A DNA stretch of 64,000 nucleotides from Palleronia sediminis (GCF_004358695.1 NZ_SNAA01000001.1:62001-126000), one strand, 5' to 3'. Shown: positions 40,180-48,789, numbered from the stretch's first letter. Program-made: numbers and translations. The notes: generated from the sequence alone by a model not told the origin.

Positions 40180-42355
40180 TTAGAGCTCGGAATAGGTCCT
40201 TGTGTTCGGTCAAGATAACATCTTGCCGGAAATGGATGAACTCGGCGTATGGCCCAGATGCTTGCTTTGTTTTGACAGTGACGAGATCCAAACTGCGCAA
40301 AGCACTGTACACGCTTGGCCACGAGGGGTGAGTTACGATGCGCCGTCCTTGATGGTCCGTATCGTCTAGATTTGTCCTCAGCCAGAACGTTCGGTAGCGT
40401 TCAATCCGCCCCAGAATCTCAAAAAGATCATCCGACCAATCGAGGTGGGCAGCGGACTGTTGAGCATCAGGGTTGAGAATATCTTGGATTTCGCTGGGGT
40501 CGCTTGTCGTTCCGCCAGCATGCACCAGCATTTGCGGTTGAGGTAATTGGACTGGCAGTTGGGTTCGCCGATCGACTTCAAGCGTGGATATATGGACCCC
40601 GCTTTCAAAGACGACATTCCGGAGGTCGGCACTAGCGGCATACAGGATGCTGATTGCTGTATCTCGAAACGAAATCCCGATCGGCGCAGAAAAAGGAAAA
40701 TACAACTCGTTGATTCCGACGTCTCGAATTTGAAGATCGGCGCTTTCAACGGCCGTTCCACATGCGGCTGCGACTCCGAGCACCGATAAGTTCGTGTTCG
40801 TCCTGTCGCGAGATGGTTGGGCGATGCCTGCGCGGACCGAATTTAGGAAACGCTCTGACACGTCGTGGCGGCCCCTTGCTACGTGGGCGAACACTTCCAA
40901 TGCGTCGCGCCCGAACAGGTTGCGCCGCACATATCGAGGTGTCTCGCCTTCACTTACCGATCGAAGCGCTTCGCGAGCGAGGAAGTGCTGCAAGAGTTGT
41001 TCATGGGCGAAACGGACGTGACCTGCACGCAGGTCATTGGCTAGAAATACTACTGTTCGAGCACGCTGAACAACAGCTGCTACTTGATCGTCTGGCAGCA
41101 GCCCGTCGGCAGCAACGGTCGCGAGCAGGTCAAGGGCATCGTCAGCCAATGCCTCAGATTGGTTCTCAGCCAGATCGCGCGCGACCTCCTCCAAGAAACG
41201 CCCGACGTAAGTTTCATAGTCTTGAGTGTTATCCGGTCCACCGGGAGGGTCGAGCGCTTCGATGAATTTCTTCGCTTCCCTTCGAAGCATGATCTGGACA
41301 AGGTAACTCAGCAAATCTGAAGCAGGGGGCTCGTCACTCGCGAGCGCAGCAGGTTCGCGCGCAATAACATCAAGAAAGAAAGGGCGTAGGGCATATGAGC
41401 CGTGATCAAAAATTGGCTCGACGAATTTTCGACCCAATAGCGTGTGGTCCCAGCCCGGGTTTTGAAGTAACCAATTCTTCGCTGCTACTGGGTCAGGGTC
41501 TCCCAATGTCAGAGCCGAAAGCCTGTCATTTTCGGTATTAAAGGACGTTAGTTGCCTTTGCATTAGCTCGGTGGAAACGAATGTTTCCCGCCCCGCGAGT
41601 AGGAATGTCGCTACACCGCGCGAATCTGCGATAAGGCCGTTCAGCCCGCTCCAAGCTGTCTCAAAGCCGTTTGGATCGGACAATTCGTCGAAGCCATCGA
41701 TAGCAAGAATGATAAGTCCATGCCGCACCAGCGACATTAGTTGCCCAATCGTCAGATTCGATCGAACATCTTGCAGCGCAAATGCAATTAGGTCAGCGAT
41801 GTTTTGAAGAACTCGCCCGCGGCTCGCAATCTGAAGTATCAGCGGCGCTGATCCATCGTAGTACTCAGCACGCAATAGAGCCGCTTCACGGACGACTGTA
41901 GTCTTCCCAACACCGGCTGGACCGTCAATCAAGAGGAGGTCCGTCCCGTCTTGATTGCTGGAACCCTGCTGATTGGCGAGCCATTGATCGAGCGCAAACC
42001 AAGGCGTCTGACCTTGTTCGATGGCGAATGGCGAGCTATTGCCAACGATACTCTTCAGTTCGCCGACAATCGGCACCGGGCTATCACCAATTCTTTGCGG
42101 CGATAGCAATACCACTTGATTCTTCGCAATTCTCGGAAGGTCTGCAAATGCCGGATCGACTAGAAGCGCGCCAGCATTCGGAAAGGTTTTTTCAGCGCCA
42201 TTCGAGGTTGTAACGGTGTAGCTTTGTCCATTCTCAGTGACCGTGTACCTGTCCCCGTTTCGGGTTACTGTAAACTCGTTTCTCTCCGTCACGACCTGCG
42301 TGCCAAGATCGGCAAAGGCATTGATGTCTTTAATGGAAAGGCTTAGCGGCGGCAT
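40172..42355 (-). CDS. NACHT/STAND NTPase, predicted anti-phage sensor
   Basis: A 727-residue protein. The N-terminal ~60 residues are beta-rich with repeats (RNGDRYTVTENGQSYTVTTS). NACHT core: Walker A LLLIDGPAGVGKTTVVREAA (about 140-158), Walker B HGLIILAIDGFDELSDPNG (about 212-230), sensor-like VATFLLAGRETFVS, then a winged-helix/helical part. The C-terminal sensor region includes a pentapeptide-like stretch (DLQIRDVGINELYF, FRDTAISILYAASADLRNVV). STAND ATPases of this kind detect infection and switch on an attached or partner effector. The partner here is the NYN nuclease encoded upstream with a 13-bp overlap. Confidence 0.82.
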   Translation of the reverse strand: MPPLSLSIKDINAFADLGTQVVTERNEFTVTRNGDRYTVTENGQSYTVTTSNGAEKTFPNAGALLVDPAFADLPRIAKNQVVLLSPQRIGDSPVPIVGELKSIVGNSSPFAIEQGQTPWFALDQWLANQQGSSNQDGTDLLLIDGPAGVGKTTVVREAALLRAEYYDGSAPLILQIASRGRVLQNIADLIAFALQDVRSNLTIGQLMSLVRHGLIILAIDGFDELSDPNGFETAWSGLNGLIADSRGVATFLLAGRETFVSTELMQRQLTSFNTENDRLSALTLGDPDPVAAKNWLLQNPGWDHTLLGRKFVEPIFDHGSYALRPFFLDVIAREPAALASDEPPASDLLSYLVQIMLRREAKKFIEALDPPGGPDNTQDYETYVGRFLEEVARDLAENQSEALADDALDLLATVAADGLLPDDQVAAVVQRARTVVFLANDLRAGHVRFAHEQLLQHFLAREALRSVSEGETPRYVRRNLFGRDALEVFAHVARGRHDVSERFLNSVRAGIAQPSRDRTNTNLSVLGVAAACGTAVESADLQIRDVGINELYFPFSAPIGISFRDTAISILYAASADLRNVVFESGVHISTLEVDRRTQLPVQLPQPQMLVHAGGTTSDPSEIQDILNPDAQQSAAHLDWSDDLFEILGRIERYRTFWLRTNLDDTDHQGRRIVTHPSWPSVYSALRSLDLVTVKTKQASGPYAEFIHFRQDVILTEHKDLFRALNG

Positions 42356-43002
42356 ATCAAATCCGTCATAGTGGGGTTACTGTTGGTGATACCACCGCGA
42401 GCTAGAAAGATCACGCGGCGATCTGTTCCTTGCAATAGTCCTTCGGCCGTTAGAATGCCTGGGACTAGGTCTGCGTCTTGTCCGACAACAATGAGCCAGC
42501 TGTCATCATCCTCCATCGCGAGGAAAATGAGGTCGCAGACAAGCGCTGTATCGACCATTTTTTCTCCCAGGCTGCCAGCTCGATCTTGCTGCACAGTGCT
42601 CGGCAAATGATGGTCCTGCCTTTGACCGCAGAGCCGCACTTCCCTCGCGCCCAACAACCGGTCTCCAAACTCCAAGCTTCTCACGACCTGTGAGCGTCTG
42701 GGAGAATACTCGCTTAGCCCACGATCGTCTGGGTTAGCTGGATTGTACACGAAAGCAGCTTCCAAGGCACGGCGCCTGACTGTTGGCTCAAAACCTCTAC
42801 GCCATCCATGGTACGCCCGCAAAGATAGAAAGAACGCTTCGTCTCCCGCTTGATCATGCAACAGCCTGCCGACGCGGCGACAGACCTGTTTGAGTACCCG
42901 GCGAGCGACCTCTTCTCCGTCGCTCGCAATGTGGCCTTGCAACGACCGCAGCTCGCTGTTCCAATCGATTAGAACGTGGGTGCGAATGGGTCGGATTGCC
43001 AT
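42343..43002 (-). CDS. NYN-domain (PIN-like) ribonuclease, effector partner of the NACHT protein
   Basis: From the ATG at 43002 (MAIRPIRTHVLIDWNSELRS), 219 residues. NYN/PIN acidic residues: Asp in HVLIDWNSEL, Asp in EKMVDTALVCDLIFLA and the DAD of SWLIVVGQDADLVPGI, followed by TDRRVIFLARGG. The order D...K-x-V-D...D-x-D is that of NYN nucleases (VapC-like fold), which cut RNA. The middle segment is longer than in minimal NYN domains. It overlaps the NACHT gene by 13 bp, so both are made together: a nuclease-plus-sensor operon. An upstream start at 43155 exists but has no better ribosome binding site. Confidence 0.82.
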   Translation of the reverse strand: MAIRPIRTHVLIDWNSELRSLQGHIASDGEEVARRVLKQVCRRVGRLLHDQAGDEAFFLSLRAYHGWRRGFEPTVRRRALEAAFVYNPANPDDRGLSEYSPRRSQVVRSLEFGDRLLGAREVRLCGQRQDHHLPSTVQQDRAGSLGEKMVDTALVCDLIFLAMEDDDSWLIVVGQDADLVPGILTAEGLLQGTDRRVIFLARGGITNSNPTMTDLICRR

Positions 43003-43312
43003 TACTTTGTTAAAACCTATATGAACATTACCAGTAAGGCACTGCCGATCACAACTGCCCCACTGTCTCTGTTCGGACCACATGAAGTCAACACTCCCTG
43101 TGTTTTCACGACCAAGGATTGTGTAGGTCAAACACGTTTGTGTCGCTTCGAACAATGTCAGCTTTAGCCCTCAATGCGCAGGACGCTCGCGGGTGCCGCG
43201 AACGTTCGCTTTCCACCCTTCGTGCCGTTATGTCTGCAAGAAAAAGGCGGCTTTCATTTTCGCCTTTCGGGCAGTGACCCGTGAGAAATTGGCCTCCGCA
43301 GCAAGCAGGAGC
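43003..43312. other. 310-bp intergenic region between the DUF3883 gene and the NYN-NACHT operon
   Basis: It holds the DUF3883 terminator (43238-43267) and must hold the NYN promoter. No gene is seen. The part at 43003-43150 is AT-richer than its surroundings, with repeated short GTGT/ACAC words, but I cannot pick convincing promoter hexamers. Confidence 0.5.
43238..43267 (-). terminator. rho-independent terminator of the DUF3883 gene
   Basis: On the minus strand AAAGGCG (43267-43261), an 11-nt loop, CGCCTTT (43249-43243) and then TTCTTGC. It sits 46 bp past the DUF3883 stop and insulates the NYN-NACHT operon from it. Confidence 0.75.
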
Positions 43313-44149
43313 TCAATGAAAACTCGCCTGAAACGCTGTCGCGGTTAGCGAGACATGCGCGTCCAGCGGCGGGTGCAACTCAAACGCTTTCGGCTCACGT
43401 GAGAAATTCCAGAGGCGAAACAGGCACCATTCCGACCGGCGCTCTTCGGCGACCGCCAGTTCATTGCGAGAAATGTAAAAGGGCGTGCGTTCCCAGCCGT
43501 TTGTCGTTTTTACCTCGATCAATCGCTCCCGTCCGTCCGGCGTGAAGCTGGCAATGTCATACCCAGCACCGTCGCCATCCTCTTCTGAAACCCAACGCAC
43601 CTTGCGCGCCAGATCCTCTCGATCGGCCAACTTCAATGCAGATCGTTCGTGTGCAACGACCCGCTCTTCTCCGGCACGGCCGAGAGCACGGTTGCGTTCA
43701 TCCCGACCCGCAACGTCAAATTTTCTAGCGACATGCAGCATCTGCTCCAGTTCCTGCGGCGGCGGCTGGTTAGACAGCGTTGGTGACGGTCCTATCCAGA
43801 TCTGTGTAGCCTCGCGTAGGCCAATGGCTGGTCGCGAGCCAGGCATCCGCCCAAGCCAAGCCGGGTTCCATGCCAACCAGCGCTCCACAGCATCAACCAA
43901 AGTCATCTGGAAGTTGAACGCTGGCTTGTAGCCAGGGATCCAATCTTCGCCGAGCCCCTTCAGCACCGCACTGATATTCTGATGCTTGAACTCGATCGAG
44001 CCTTCCGTTCGGCTCTGTAATAGGGGCATCAAACTGCGGCGGTGCTGAGCCTTGTTGTAGGGACGGCCCGCCATGTCCTCAGCCAGCATCGCGAAGTAAT
44101 CCGCGACGATCAGGTCGTTTTCTGCATCTGTCCAAGGCCGGTTCGACAT
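43313..44149 (-). CDS. DUF3883 nuclease-like protein
   Basis: A 278-residue protein. The C-terminal DUF3883 domain resembles PD-(D/E)XK folds: VRWVSEEDGDGAGYDIASFT (Asp198) and RERLIEVKTTNGWERTPFYI (Glu212, Lys214), then a Ser-Arg-Asn-Glu stretch. The N-terminal part (WTDAENDLIVADYFAMLAED, RTEGSIEFKHQNISAVLKGL) matches a small helical module found in front of DUF3883 in restriction-like proteins. The domain occurs in many defence genes, and this one stands next to the NYN-NACHT operon with its own terminator. Likely an endonuclease or DNA-binding component; a partner is not visible. Confidence 0.85.
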   Translation of the reverse strand: MSNRPWTDAENDLIVADYFAMLAEDMAGRPYNKAQHRRSLMPLLQSRTEGSIEFKHQNISAVLKGLGEDWIPGYKPAFNFQMTLVDAVERWLAWNPAWLGRMPGSRPAIGLREATQIWIGPSPTLSNQPPPQELEQMLHVARKFDVAGRDERNRALGRAGEERVVAHERSALKLADREDLARKVRWVSEEDGDGAGYDIASFTPDGRERLIEVKTTNGWERTPFYISRNELAVAEERRSEWCLFRLWNFSREPKAFELHPPLDAHVSLTATAFQASFH

Positions 44150-44439
44150 GCCGCCAGGCTAGGAGCGGAAAGACTGTTTGTCATCAAAGACTTCTCGCGA
44201 CCGTTCGCACCGTTTCGCAGAAACACGCCGCCCTCGGGTGTCTCGGGTCTTTTCGCTAGCGGTCGAACCCACCTCAACTGCAGCTCAACCCATTTCCGGC
44301 AAGCATCTGAAAAGACGTATATTTTTCAATGCGTCTCGATTTGGGTGAAGGGCGGGTGAAAGGAGACGCGGGGCGTTCAGAGACCGATTTCCGGCAAACG
44401 GCCAGTCTCCGAAAGTCGGATGGCCTCGTTAAACCCCTT

Positions 44440-44474
44440 TGAAACAAAAAGAAAAAAGGCCCACACTGGGGCCT
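44440..44474 (-). terminator. rho-independent terminator, probably the native tRNA-Ser terminator
   Basis: On the minus strand AGGCCC (44474-44469), CAGTGT loop, GGGCCT (44462-44457), then TTTTTTCTTTTTG. It stands 25 bp beyond the CCA of the tRNA-Ser 3' remnant, in the same direction, with no protein gene ending nearby. Confidence 0.8.
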
Positions 44475-44498
44475 CGTCTCGGGTTCGCGAATGGTATG

Positions 44499-44514
44499 TG
44501 GCGGAGGGGATGGG
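44499..44514 (-). other. tRNA-Ser 3' end remnant: attachment site (attL/attR) of an integrated element
   Basis: On the minus strand CCCATCCCCTCCGCCA: the end of a T-stem, a CCCCTCC acceptor half, discriminator G and CCA. It matches the expected 3' terminus of an alphaproteobacterial tRNA-Ser. The preceding bases (GTCAGA) do not continue as a T-loop, so only the last 16 nt survive, as expected for the copy left by an integrase using a tRNA 3' end. Confidence 0.6.
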
Positions 44515-44674
44515 TCTGACGTCCAACCTTCTCCAGTATAAGTCATTGATTTTATTTGATATGCACAGCTGCTGCGCTGGAAGAGCGGGAGTCCGTCCGC
44601 AAAGGTTGGCTCTATCGTGATGTCGGCAACGATGAGCGGCAGTCGGCTGCCTTGATCTTGGAGAGCACCCCCGA

Positions 44675-45016
44675 TCATCCACCAGCCGCCCTCGGCGCCA
44701 ACAGGATGACGGCCGCACCGGCGAGGCAGATTGCGGCACCTGTCAGGTCCCAAGTGTCCGGGCGCTGCTTCTCGATGAGCCACAGCCAGAGGAGCGAGGC
44801 TGCGATATAGACCCCGCCATAAGCTGCGTAGGCCCGCCCCGCAAAATCGGAGGGGGCAAGGGTCAGGAGCCAAGCGAAGACGGCCAGGCTCAGGAGGCCG
44901 GGGACCAGCCAGAGCGCGCTCGCGCCTTGCCGCATCCATGCCCAGACCGCAAAGCAGCCCGCAATCTCGGCCAGAGCGGCACCGATGTAGATGGCGAGGG
45001 TGCCGGGTGCGTTCAC
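44675..45016 (-). CDS. YnfA/UPF0060 family small membrane transporter
   Basis: A 113-residue, four-helix membrane protein from the GTG at 45016, whose GTGA overlaps the merR stop. UPF0060 signatures: [20 protein letters not shown] and the conserved [20 protein letters not shown]. The family is related to small multidrug resistance transporters and is common beside metal regulators on mobile islands. Co-transcribed with the MerR-type regulator, so probably made in response to the same metal. The substrate is unknown. Confidence 0.92.
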   Translation of the reverse strand: MNAPGTLAIYIGAALAEIAGCFAVWAWMRQGASALWLVPGLLSLAVFAWLLTLAPSDFAGRAYAAYGGVYIAASLLWLWLIEKQRPDTWDLTGAAICLAGAAVILLAPRAAGG

Positions 45017-45453
45017 GATGCCGCCTCGCTCTCCGGATGCTGGTGATCGGTTGCGCATAGCGAATGGTCGCCCAGAACTTCAATGACCCGGCAATCGGCA
45101 ATCCGACCGCCTGCACATTGCACGACCATGCGCTCAAGTTCGCCTTTCAGCGCAGTCAGGCGCGCAAGGCGGCTTTCAACCTCGGCCAGCTGCGCCCTGG
45201 CGATGACATCGGCGGCTGCGCAGGATTGATCGGGTCTGTCAGAGAGACTCAGAAGGTCTCGGATAGCGTCCAGCGGAAAACCGAGCTCCCGCGCATGGCG
45301 GATGAAGGCTAGCCGATCCAGTGCCGACTGCCCATAGAGCCGCTGGTTCCCGGCACTGCGATCTGGCTCCGGCAGGAGCCCGATCTGCTCGTAGTAGCGG
45401 ATCGTCGGAACCTTCACGCCGGCCGCTTCGCCCAATTTTCCGATGGTGAGCAT
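45013..45453 (-). CDS. MerR-family heavy-metal regulator (ZntR/CadR/PbrR-like)
   Basis: A 146-residue protein. The MerR HTH reads [20 protein letters not shown] and [20 protein letters not shown], followed by the dimerisation helix. Metal-binding cysteines: C79 area in [34 protein letters not shown] and a final [11 protein letters not shown]. This spacing fits Zn/Cd/Pb sensors rather than Hg-specific MerR or CueR. It is divergent from the P-type ATPase gene, with a distorted-spacer promoter in between, the textbook arrangement for metal induction. Confidence 0.92.
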   Translation of the reverse strand: MLTIGKLGEAAGVKVPTIRYYEQIGLLPEPDRSAGNQRLYGQSALDRLAFIRHARELGFPLDAIRDLLSLSDRPDQSCAAADVIARAQLAEVESRLARLTALKGELERMVVQCAGGRIADCRVIEVLGDHSLCATDHQHPESEAAS

Positions 45454-45464
45454 CAGATTTCCTC

Positions 45465-45495
45465 TTGAAGCTATAGCTACTAGAGACCTTAGGTT
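45465..45495 (+). promoter_or_regulatory. MerR-type promoter/operator of the Zn/Cd/Pb ATPase gene
   Basis: TTGAAG (45465-45470), a 19-bp spacer, TAGGTT (45490-45495). The spacer holds the imperfect dyad CTATAG-CTA-CTAGAG. The overlong spacer is the mark of MerR-family promoters, which are activated by DNA untwisting on metal binding. It starts 12 bp from the merR ATG, so it also serves autoregulation. Confidence 0.75.
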
Positions 45496-45545
45496 CCCGA
45501 CTCAGCAAATACAATGTTGCCCGCTGGGCGGGTTGGAAGGGCGTG

Positions 45546-47777
45546 ATGACGGCGAACGACAGTGCAACCTACGAATGGACGGTTTCCGGGATGGACTGTG
45601 CGTCGTGCGCCGGCAAGGTCCGGGGTGCGGTCGAACGCCTGCCTGGCGTGAGCGACGTCGATGTGGCGCTGATGACCGAGCGGCTTCGGCTGACTCTGGA
45701 TGAAGGGCAGACCTCTCGCAACCAGATCGAAGCAATCGTCAAGCGGCTCGGCTACGGGATCGCGGCGAAAGGATCGAGCCCCGATCGGAAAGGCTTCGTG
45801 CTGCCGGACGATGAGCAAGCGTCCCGTGCGGACGGCTCGCGAGATGCCGCAGGACTCGAGCCCAACGCTGGATCGACAGGGCCCGAGAGCGGTCCCGGGC
45901 CCGGTTCGCGTTGGTATCAGACCGCGAAGGGCAGACTGGTGATCGGCACCGGTCTCCTCCTCGCGGCGGCATGGGCCGTGAAACTGCTCGCCTCCCAGGA
46001 TGTGGCAACGTGGGCATTCATCCTCGCGACGCTCATTGGTGTCGCCCCTATCGCACGCCGCGCCGTCGCGTCCGCCAGAGCGGGGATGCCATTCACGATC
46101 GAGATGCTGATGACAATCGCCGCCAGCGGCGCGCTCGTCATCGACGCCGCCGAGGAAGCGGCGCTCGTCGTCTTCCTCTTCGCCGTCGGGGAGGTTCTCG
46201 AAGGTGTTGCGGCGAACAAGGCCCGCGACGGGATCCGGGCGCTCGCTCGTCTGGTACCGAAGACCGCGATCCTGGAGATCGGCGGCCGGACTCGGGTGAT
46301 ACCAGCCGACCAGCTGCAGGTGGACCAGATCGTTCTGGTGCGCCCGGGAGACCGGGTCCCGGCAGATGGCGAAGTTATCGAGGGCACCTCGGGCGTCGAT
46401 GAGAGCGCCGTCACGGGCGAGAGTGTGCCGAAGCTGAAGGAACCCGGTGCCTCCGTCTTTGCCGGCTCCATCAATTCCGAGGCGGCGCTGCGTGTTCGGG
46501 TCACCAAGTCGGCCGAGGACAACACCATTGCCCGTATCATCCGGCTGGTCGAGGAAGCGGAAAGCGCCCGGGCCCCGACCGAGCGCTTCATCGACCGTTT
46601 CAGCCGCATCTACATGCCGGCCGTCGTCGGAGTTGCGGTGCTGGTGGCCATCGTCCCGCCCCTCGCGTTCGGGCAAGGCTGGGATACGTGGATCTACCGG
46701 GCGCTCGCGCTTCTCCTGATCGGATGCCCCTGCGCGCTGGTGATCTCGGTACCGGCTTCCATCGCCTCTGCGCTTTCTTCAGGCGCGCGTCGCGGGCTGC
46801 TGATGAAAGGAGGCGCCGTGATCGAGGCCGCGGCGGCCACCACGCATGTCGCATTCGACAAGACCGGAACCCTGACCCACGGACGGCCGCGCGTCACGGA
46901 CGTGGTGCCGATCTCGGGATCGGAGACAGAGGTGCTGGCGCTGGCTGCCGCCGTCGAAGCGGGGTCGAGCCATCCTCTGGCGGAGGCGATCCTGTCCCGC
47001 GCGGAAGCTGCGGGAGCGCCGTTCCTGGCCGCGACCGCCGCCAAAGCGCTTCCGGGCAAAGGGGCCGAAGCAGTCGTTGAGGGTGAAACCGCCTGGGTGG
47101 GCTCTCCACGGTTCGCCGGGGAGCGCGGTGTGTTGGACGACCACGCGCTCCGGGCGGTGGTCGGCATGGAAGATGAAGGCAAGACAGTCGTCGCGGTCTT
47201 CCGCCGGAGCCAGTTGGTCGGACTCGTAGCGCTCCGGGACGAACCCCGAGAGGATACCGCCCGCGCGGTGCAGCAACTCAAGGCGCTTGGCATCGCGTCT
47301 GTGATGCTGACCGGCGACAACCGGCGCACGGCAGCAGCCATTTCCGCTGGGCTGGGCATTGACCATCGCGCCGAATTGATGCCCGAAGGCAAGGTCGCCG
47401 CGATCCGTGAGATGACCGCCAGAGACCGCGTGATGATGGTGGGCGACGGCATCAACGATGCCCCTGCGCTCGCCACCGCCCACATCGGAGTTGCCATGGG
47501 CTCCGGAACGGACGTCGCGCTTGAAACCGCCGACGCCGCGATCCTGCGCAATCGCGTGACCGATGTGGCCGGCAAGATTCGCCTTGCTCGCGCAGCCATG
47601 GCGAACATCAGGCAAAATGTGGCGATCGCGCTCGGCCTTAAGGCGGTGTTTCTGGTGACGACGATCCTCGGCATTACCGGGCTGTGGATCGCGATCCTTG
47701 CAGATACCGGCGCGACGGTGCTCGTCACACTGAACGCGCTGCGGCTTCTTGCGTTTGATCCGGAACGTGAGGCCTGA
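45546..47777 (+). CDS. zntA: Zn/Cd/Pb-translocating P1B-type ATPase
   Basis: A 743-residue protein with GGAAGGG before the ATG. An N-terminal heavy-metal domain with SGMDCASCAGKV (about 14-25) and an acidic/Gly linker precede membrane helices and the P-type core: phosphatase loop AVTGESVPKLK, ion site LLIGCPCALVIS, phosphorylation VAFDKTGTLTHGR, SSHPLAEAIL and MVGDGINDAPALA. The CPC-ALVIS form, and the LADTGATVLVTLNALRLL end with Asp in the last helices, are typical of Zn/Cd/Pb pumps. It exports toxic divalent metal from the cytoplasm. Controlled by the divergent MerR-type regulator. Confidence 0.93.
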   Translation: MTANDSATYEWTVSGMDCASCAGKVRGAVERLPGVSDVDVALMTERLRLTLDEGQTSRNQIEAIVKRLGYGIAAKGSSPDRKGFVLPDDEQASRADGSRDAAGLEPNAGSTGPESGPGPGSRWYQTAKGRLVIGTGLLLAAAWAVKLLASQDVATWAFILATLIGVAPIARRAVASARAGMPFTIEMLMTIAASGALVIDAAEEAALVVFLFAVGEVLEGVAANKARDGIRALARLVPKTAILEIGGRTRVIPADQLQVDQIVLVRPGDRVPADGEVIEGTSGVDESAVTGESVPKLKEPGASVFAGSINSEAALRVRVTKSAEDNTIARIIRLVEEAESARAPTERFIDRFSRIYMPAVVGVAVLVAIVPPLAFGQGWDTWIYRALALLLIGCPCALVISVPASIASALSSGARRGLLMKGGAVIEAAAATTHVAFDKTGTLTHGRPRVTDVVPISGSETEVLALAAAVEAGSSHPLAEAILSRAEAAGAPFLAATAAKALPGKGAEAVVEGETAWVGSPRFAGERGVLDDHALRAVVGMEDEGKTVVAVFRRSQLVGLVALRDEPREDTARAVQQLKALGIASVMLTGDNRRTAAAISAGLGIDHRAELMPEGKVAAIREMTARDRVMMVGDGINDAPALATAHIGVAMGSGTDVALETADAAILRNRVTDVAGKIRLARAAMANIRQNVAIALGLKAVFLVTTILGITGLWIAILADTGATVLVTLNALRLLAFDPEREA

Positions 47778-47876
47778 GATCAGATCATCGGCAGGGCGAT
47801 GGTTCCGCTGCCATGCCGCAGGGCCGAGCGCTGAGAACATAAACCTCGGGGTACTGTTCCGCCGCGAGTGCTCAAC

Positions 47877-48305
47877 ATGCTGCAACTGGAATCGGGCTTC
47901 TGCTCGGTTTCGCGCTGGTGGCCGCCATCTGGTCGCGCACCACTACGGGGCTATTGGCCGTCCGGGGCGTGAAGCCGAACTCGAAAGAGAGACCGCAGGC
48001 GGCGATCATGGTGGCGTTCGTCGGGCTGCTCGCGCTCCACACGATTGAAATCCTGGCTTTCGCCGCAGTCTACAGGGCGCTGCAGGGCTGGGGCGTGGGA
48101 GGCTTCGACGGCAGCTACGACCCATGCTGGAGCGGCCTGATCTACTTCTCCGGCGTCAACTTCGCCACGCTCGGGTACACGCAGATCGAGGCAACCGGGC
48201 CGATACGGATGGTCAACATGATGCAGTCGCTCGGCGGCTTCATGGTGCTGACCTGGTCGGCGACGTTCCTCTAACTCGGTCTGCGAACTGGCCTGGCGCG
48301 AGTAG
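47877..48305 (+). pseudogene. potassium-channel-like (Ion_trans_2) gene with two frameshifts
   Basis: The conserved part reads GIGLLLGFALVAAIWSRT, then two membrane helices and the pore-like YFSGVNFATLGYTQIEAT with QSLGGFMVLTWSATFL. The natural start ATGCTGCAACTGG (47877) is out of frame with it by one missing base before AATCGGG. At the other end CTCTAACTCGG carries an extra A: without it the frame would go on FLYSVCELAWRE and stop at 48305. Two compensable single-base changes point to a decayed gene or to sequence error. Confidence 0.6.
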
Positions 48306-48327
48306 CAGCCGACGACCATGGGGAATG

Positions 48328-48789
48328 TCAGTTTGCCTCCGACACCCTCTCTTGGTATCGGCGCTCGCGCTCTGGCCATGTGCTCTTGATGTAGTCGAGA
48401 ACGGCGCGGATGTCCGCGTCGCTCAGCACGTCTGCGAAGCCGGGCATGTCGCTCTCGTATCCGCCGCCGACCACGGCGGCGGTGCCTTCCCTAACGATGC
48501 GGAACAGGACATCGTCAGGATGGTGCCAGGTGTGGCCGCTGGCGTCGTGGGGTGGCGCCGGCAACCGGCCGGACGGAAGCGGCGAGCGCCAGCCCGGCTG
48601 GCCCTCCAGTTCCGCGCCGTGGCAGGCGGCGCACTGATCCGCATAGATCTGGCGTCCTTGCGCGATGATGTCCGCCGACGCCAGGGCGGTGGATGCGGTA
48701 CCGGCATAACGCCAGCCAGCAAAGACCGCGAGGATCACACCTCCGACGACCAGACCGATCACGACAGTATTTCGGAGAGCTTTTTTCAA
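48328..48789 (-). CDS. membrane-anchored c-type cytochrome (class I)
   Basis: A 153-residue protein. An N-terminal uncleaved membrane helix (NTVVIGLVVGGVILAVFAGW) precedes a cytochrome c domain with the haem motif YADQCAACHGAELEGQPGW and a distal Met in YESDMPGFADVLSDADI. It faces the periplasm. In copper clusters such cytochromes accompany multicopper oxidases and may pass electrons or assist copper oxidation; that link is from context. Divergent from the secreted His/Met-rich protein gene (81-bp gap). Confidence 0.9.
   Translation of the reverse strand: MKKALRNTVVIGLVVGGVILAVFAGWRYAGTASTALASADIIAQGRQIYADQCAACHGAELEGQPGWRSPLPSGRLPAPPHDASGHTWHHPDDVLFRIVREGTAAVVGGGYESDMPGFADVLSDADIRAVLDYIKSTWPERERRYQERVSEAN

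Larger units (their letters stand above)
44150..44674. other. 525-bp region without genes, holding an integration scar
   Basis: Between the DUF3883 start and the ynfA-like stop. It contains a tRNA-type terminator (44440-44474) and a tRNA-Ser 3' end (44499-44514). The DNA at 44515-44674 is a different, AT-richer sequence up to about 44570. No protein gene is convincing here. Confidence 0.6.
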
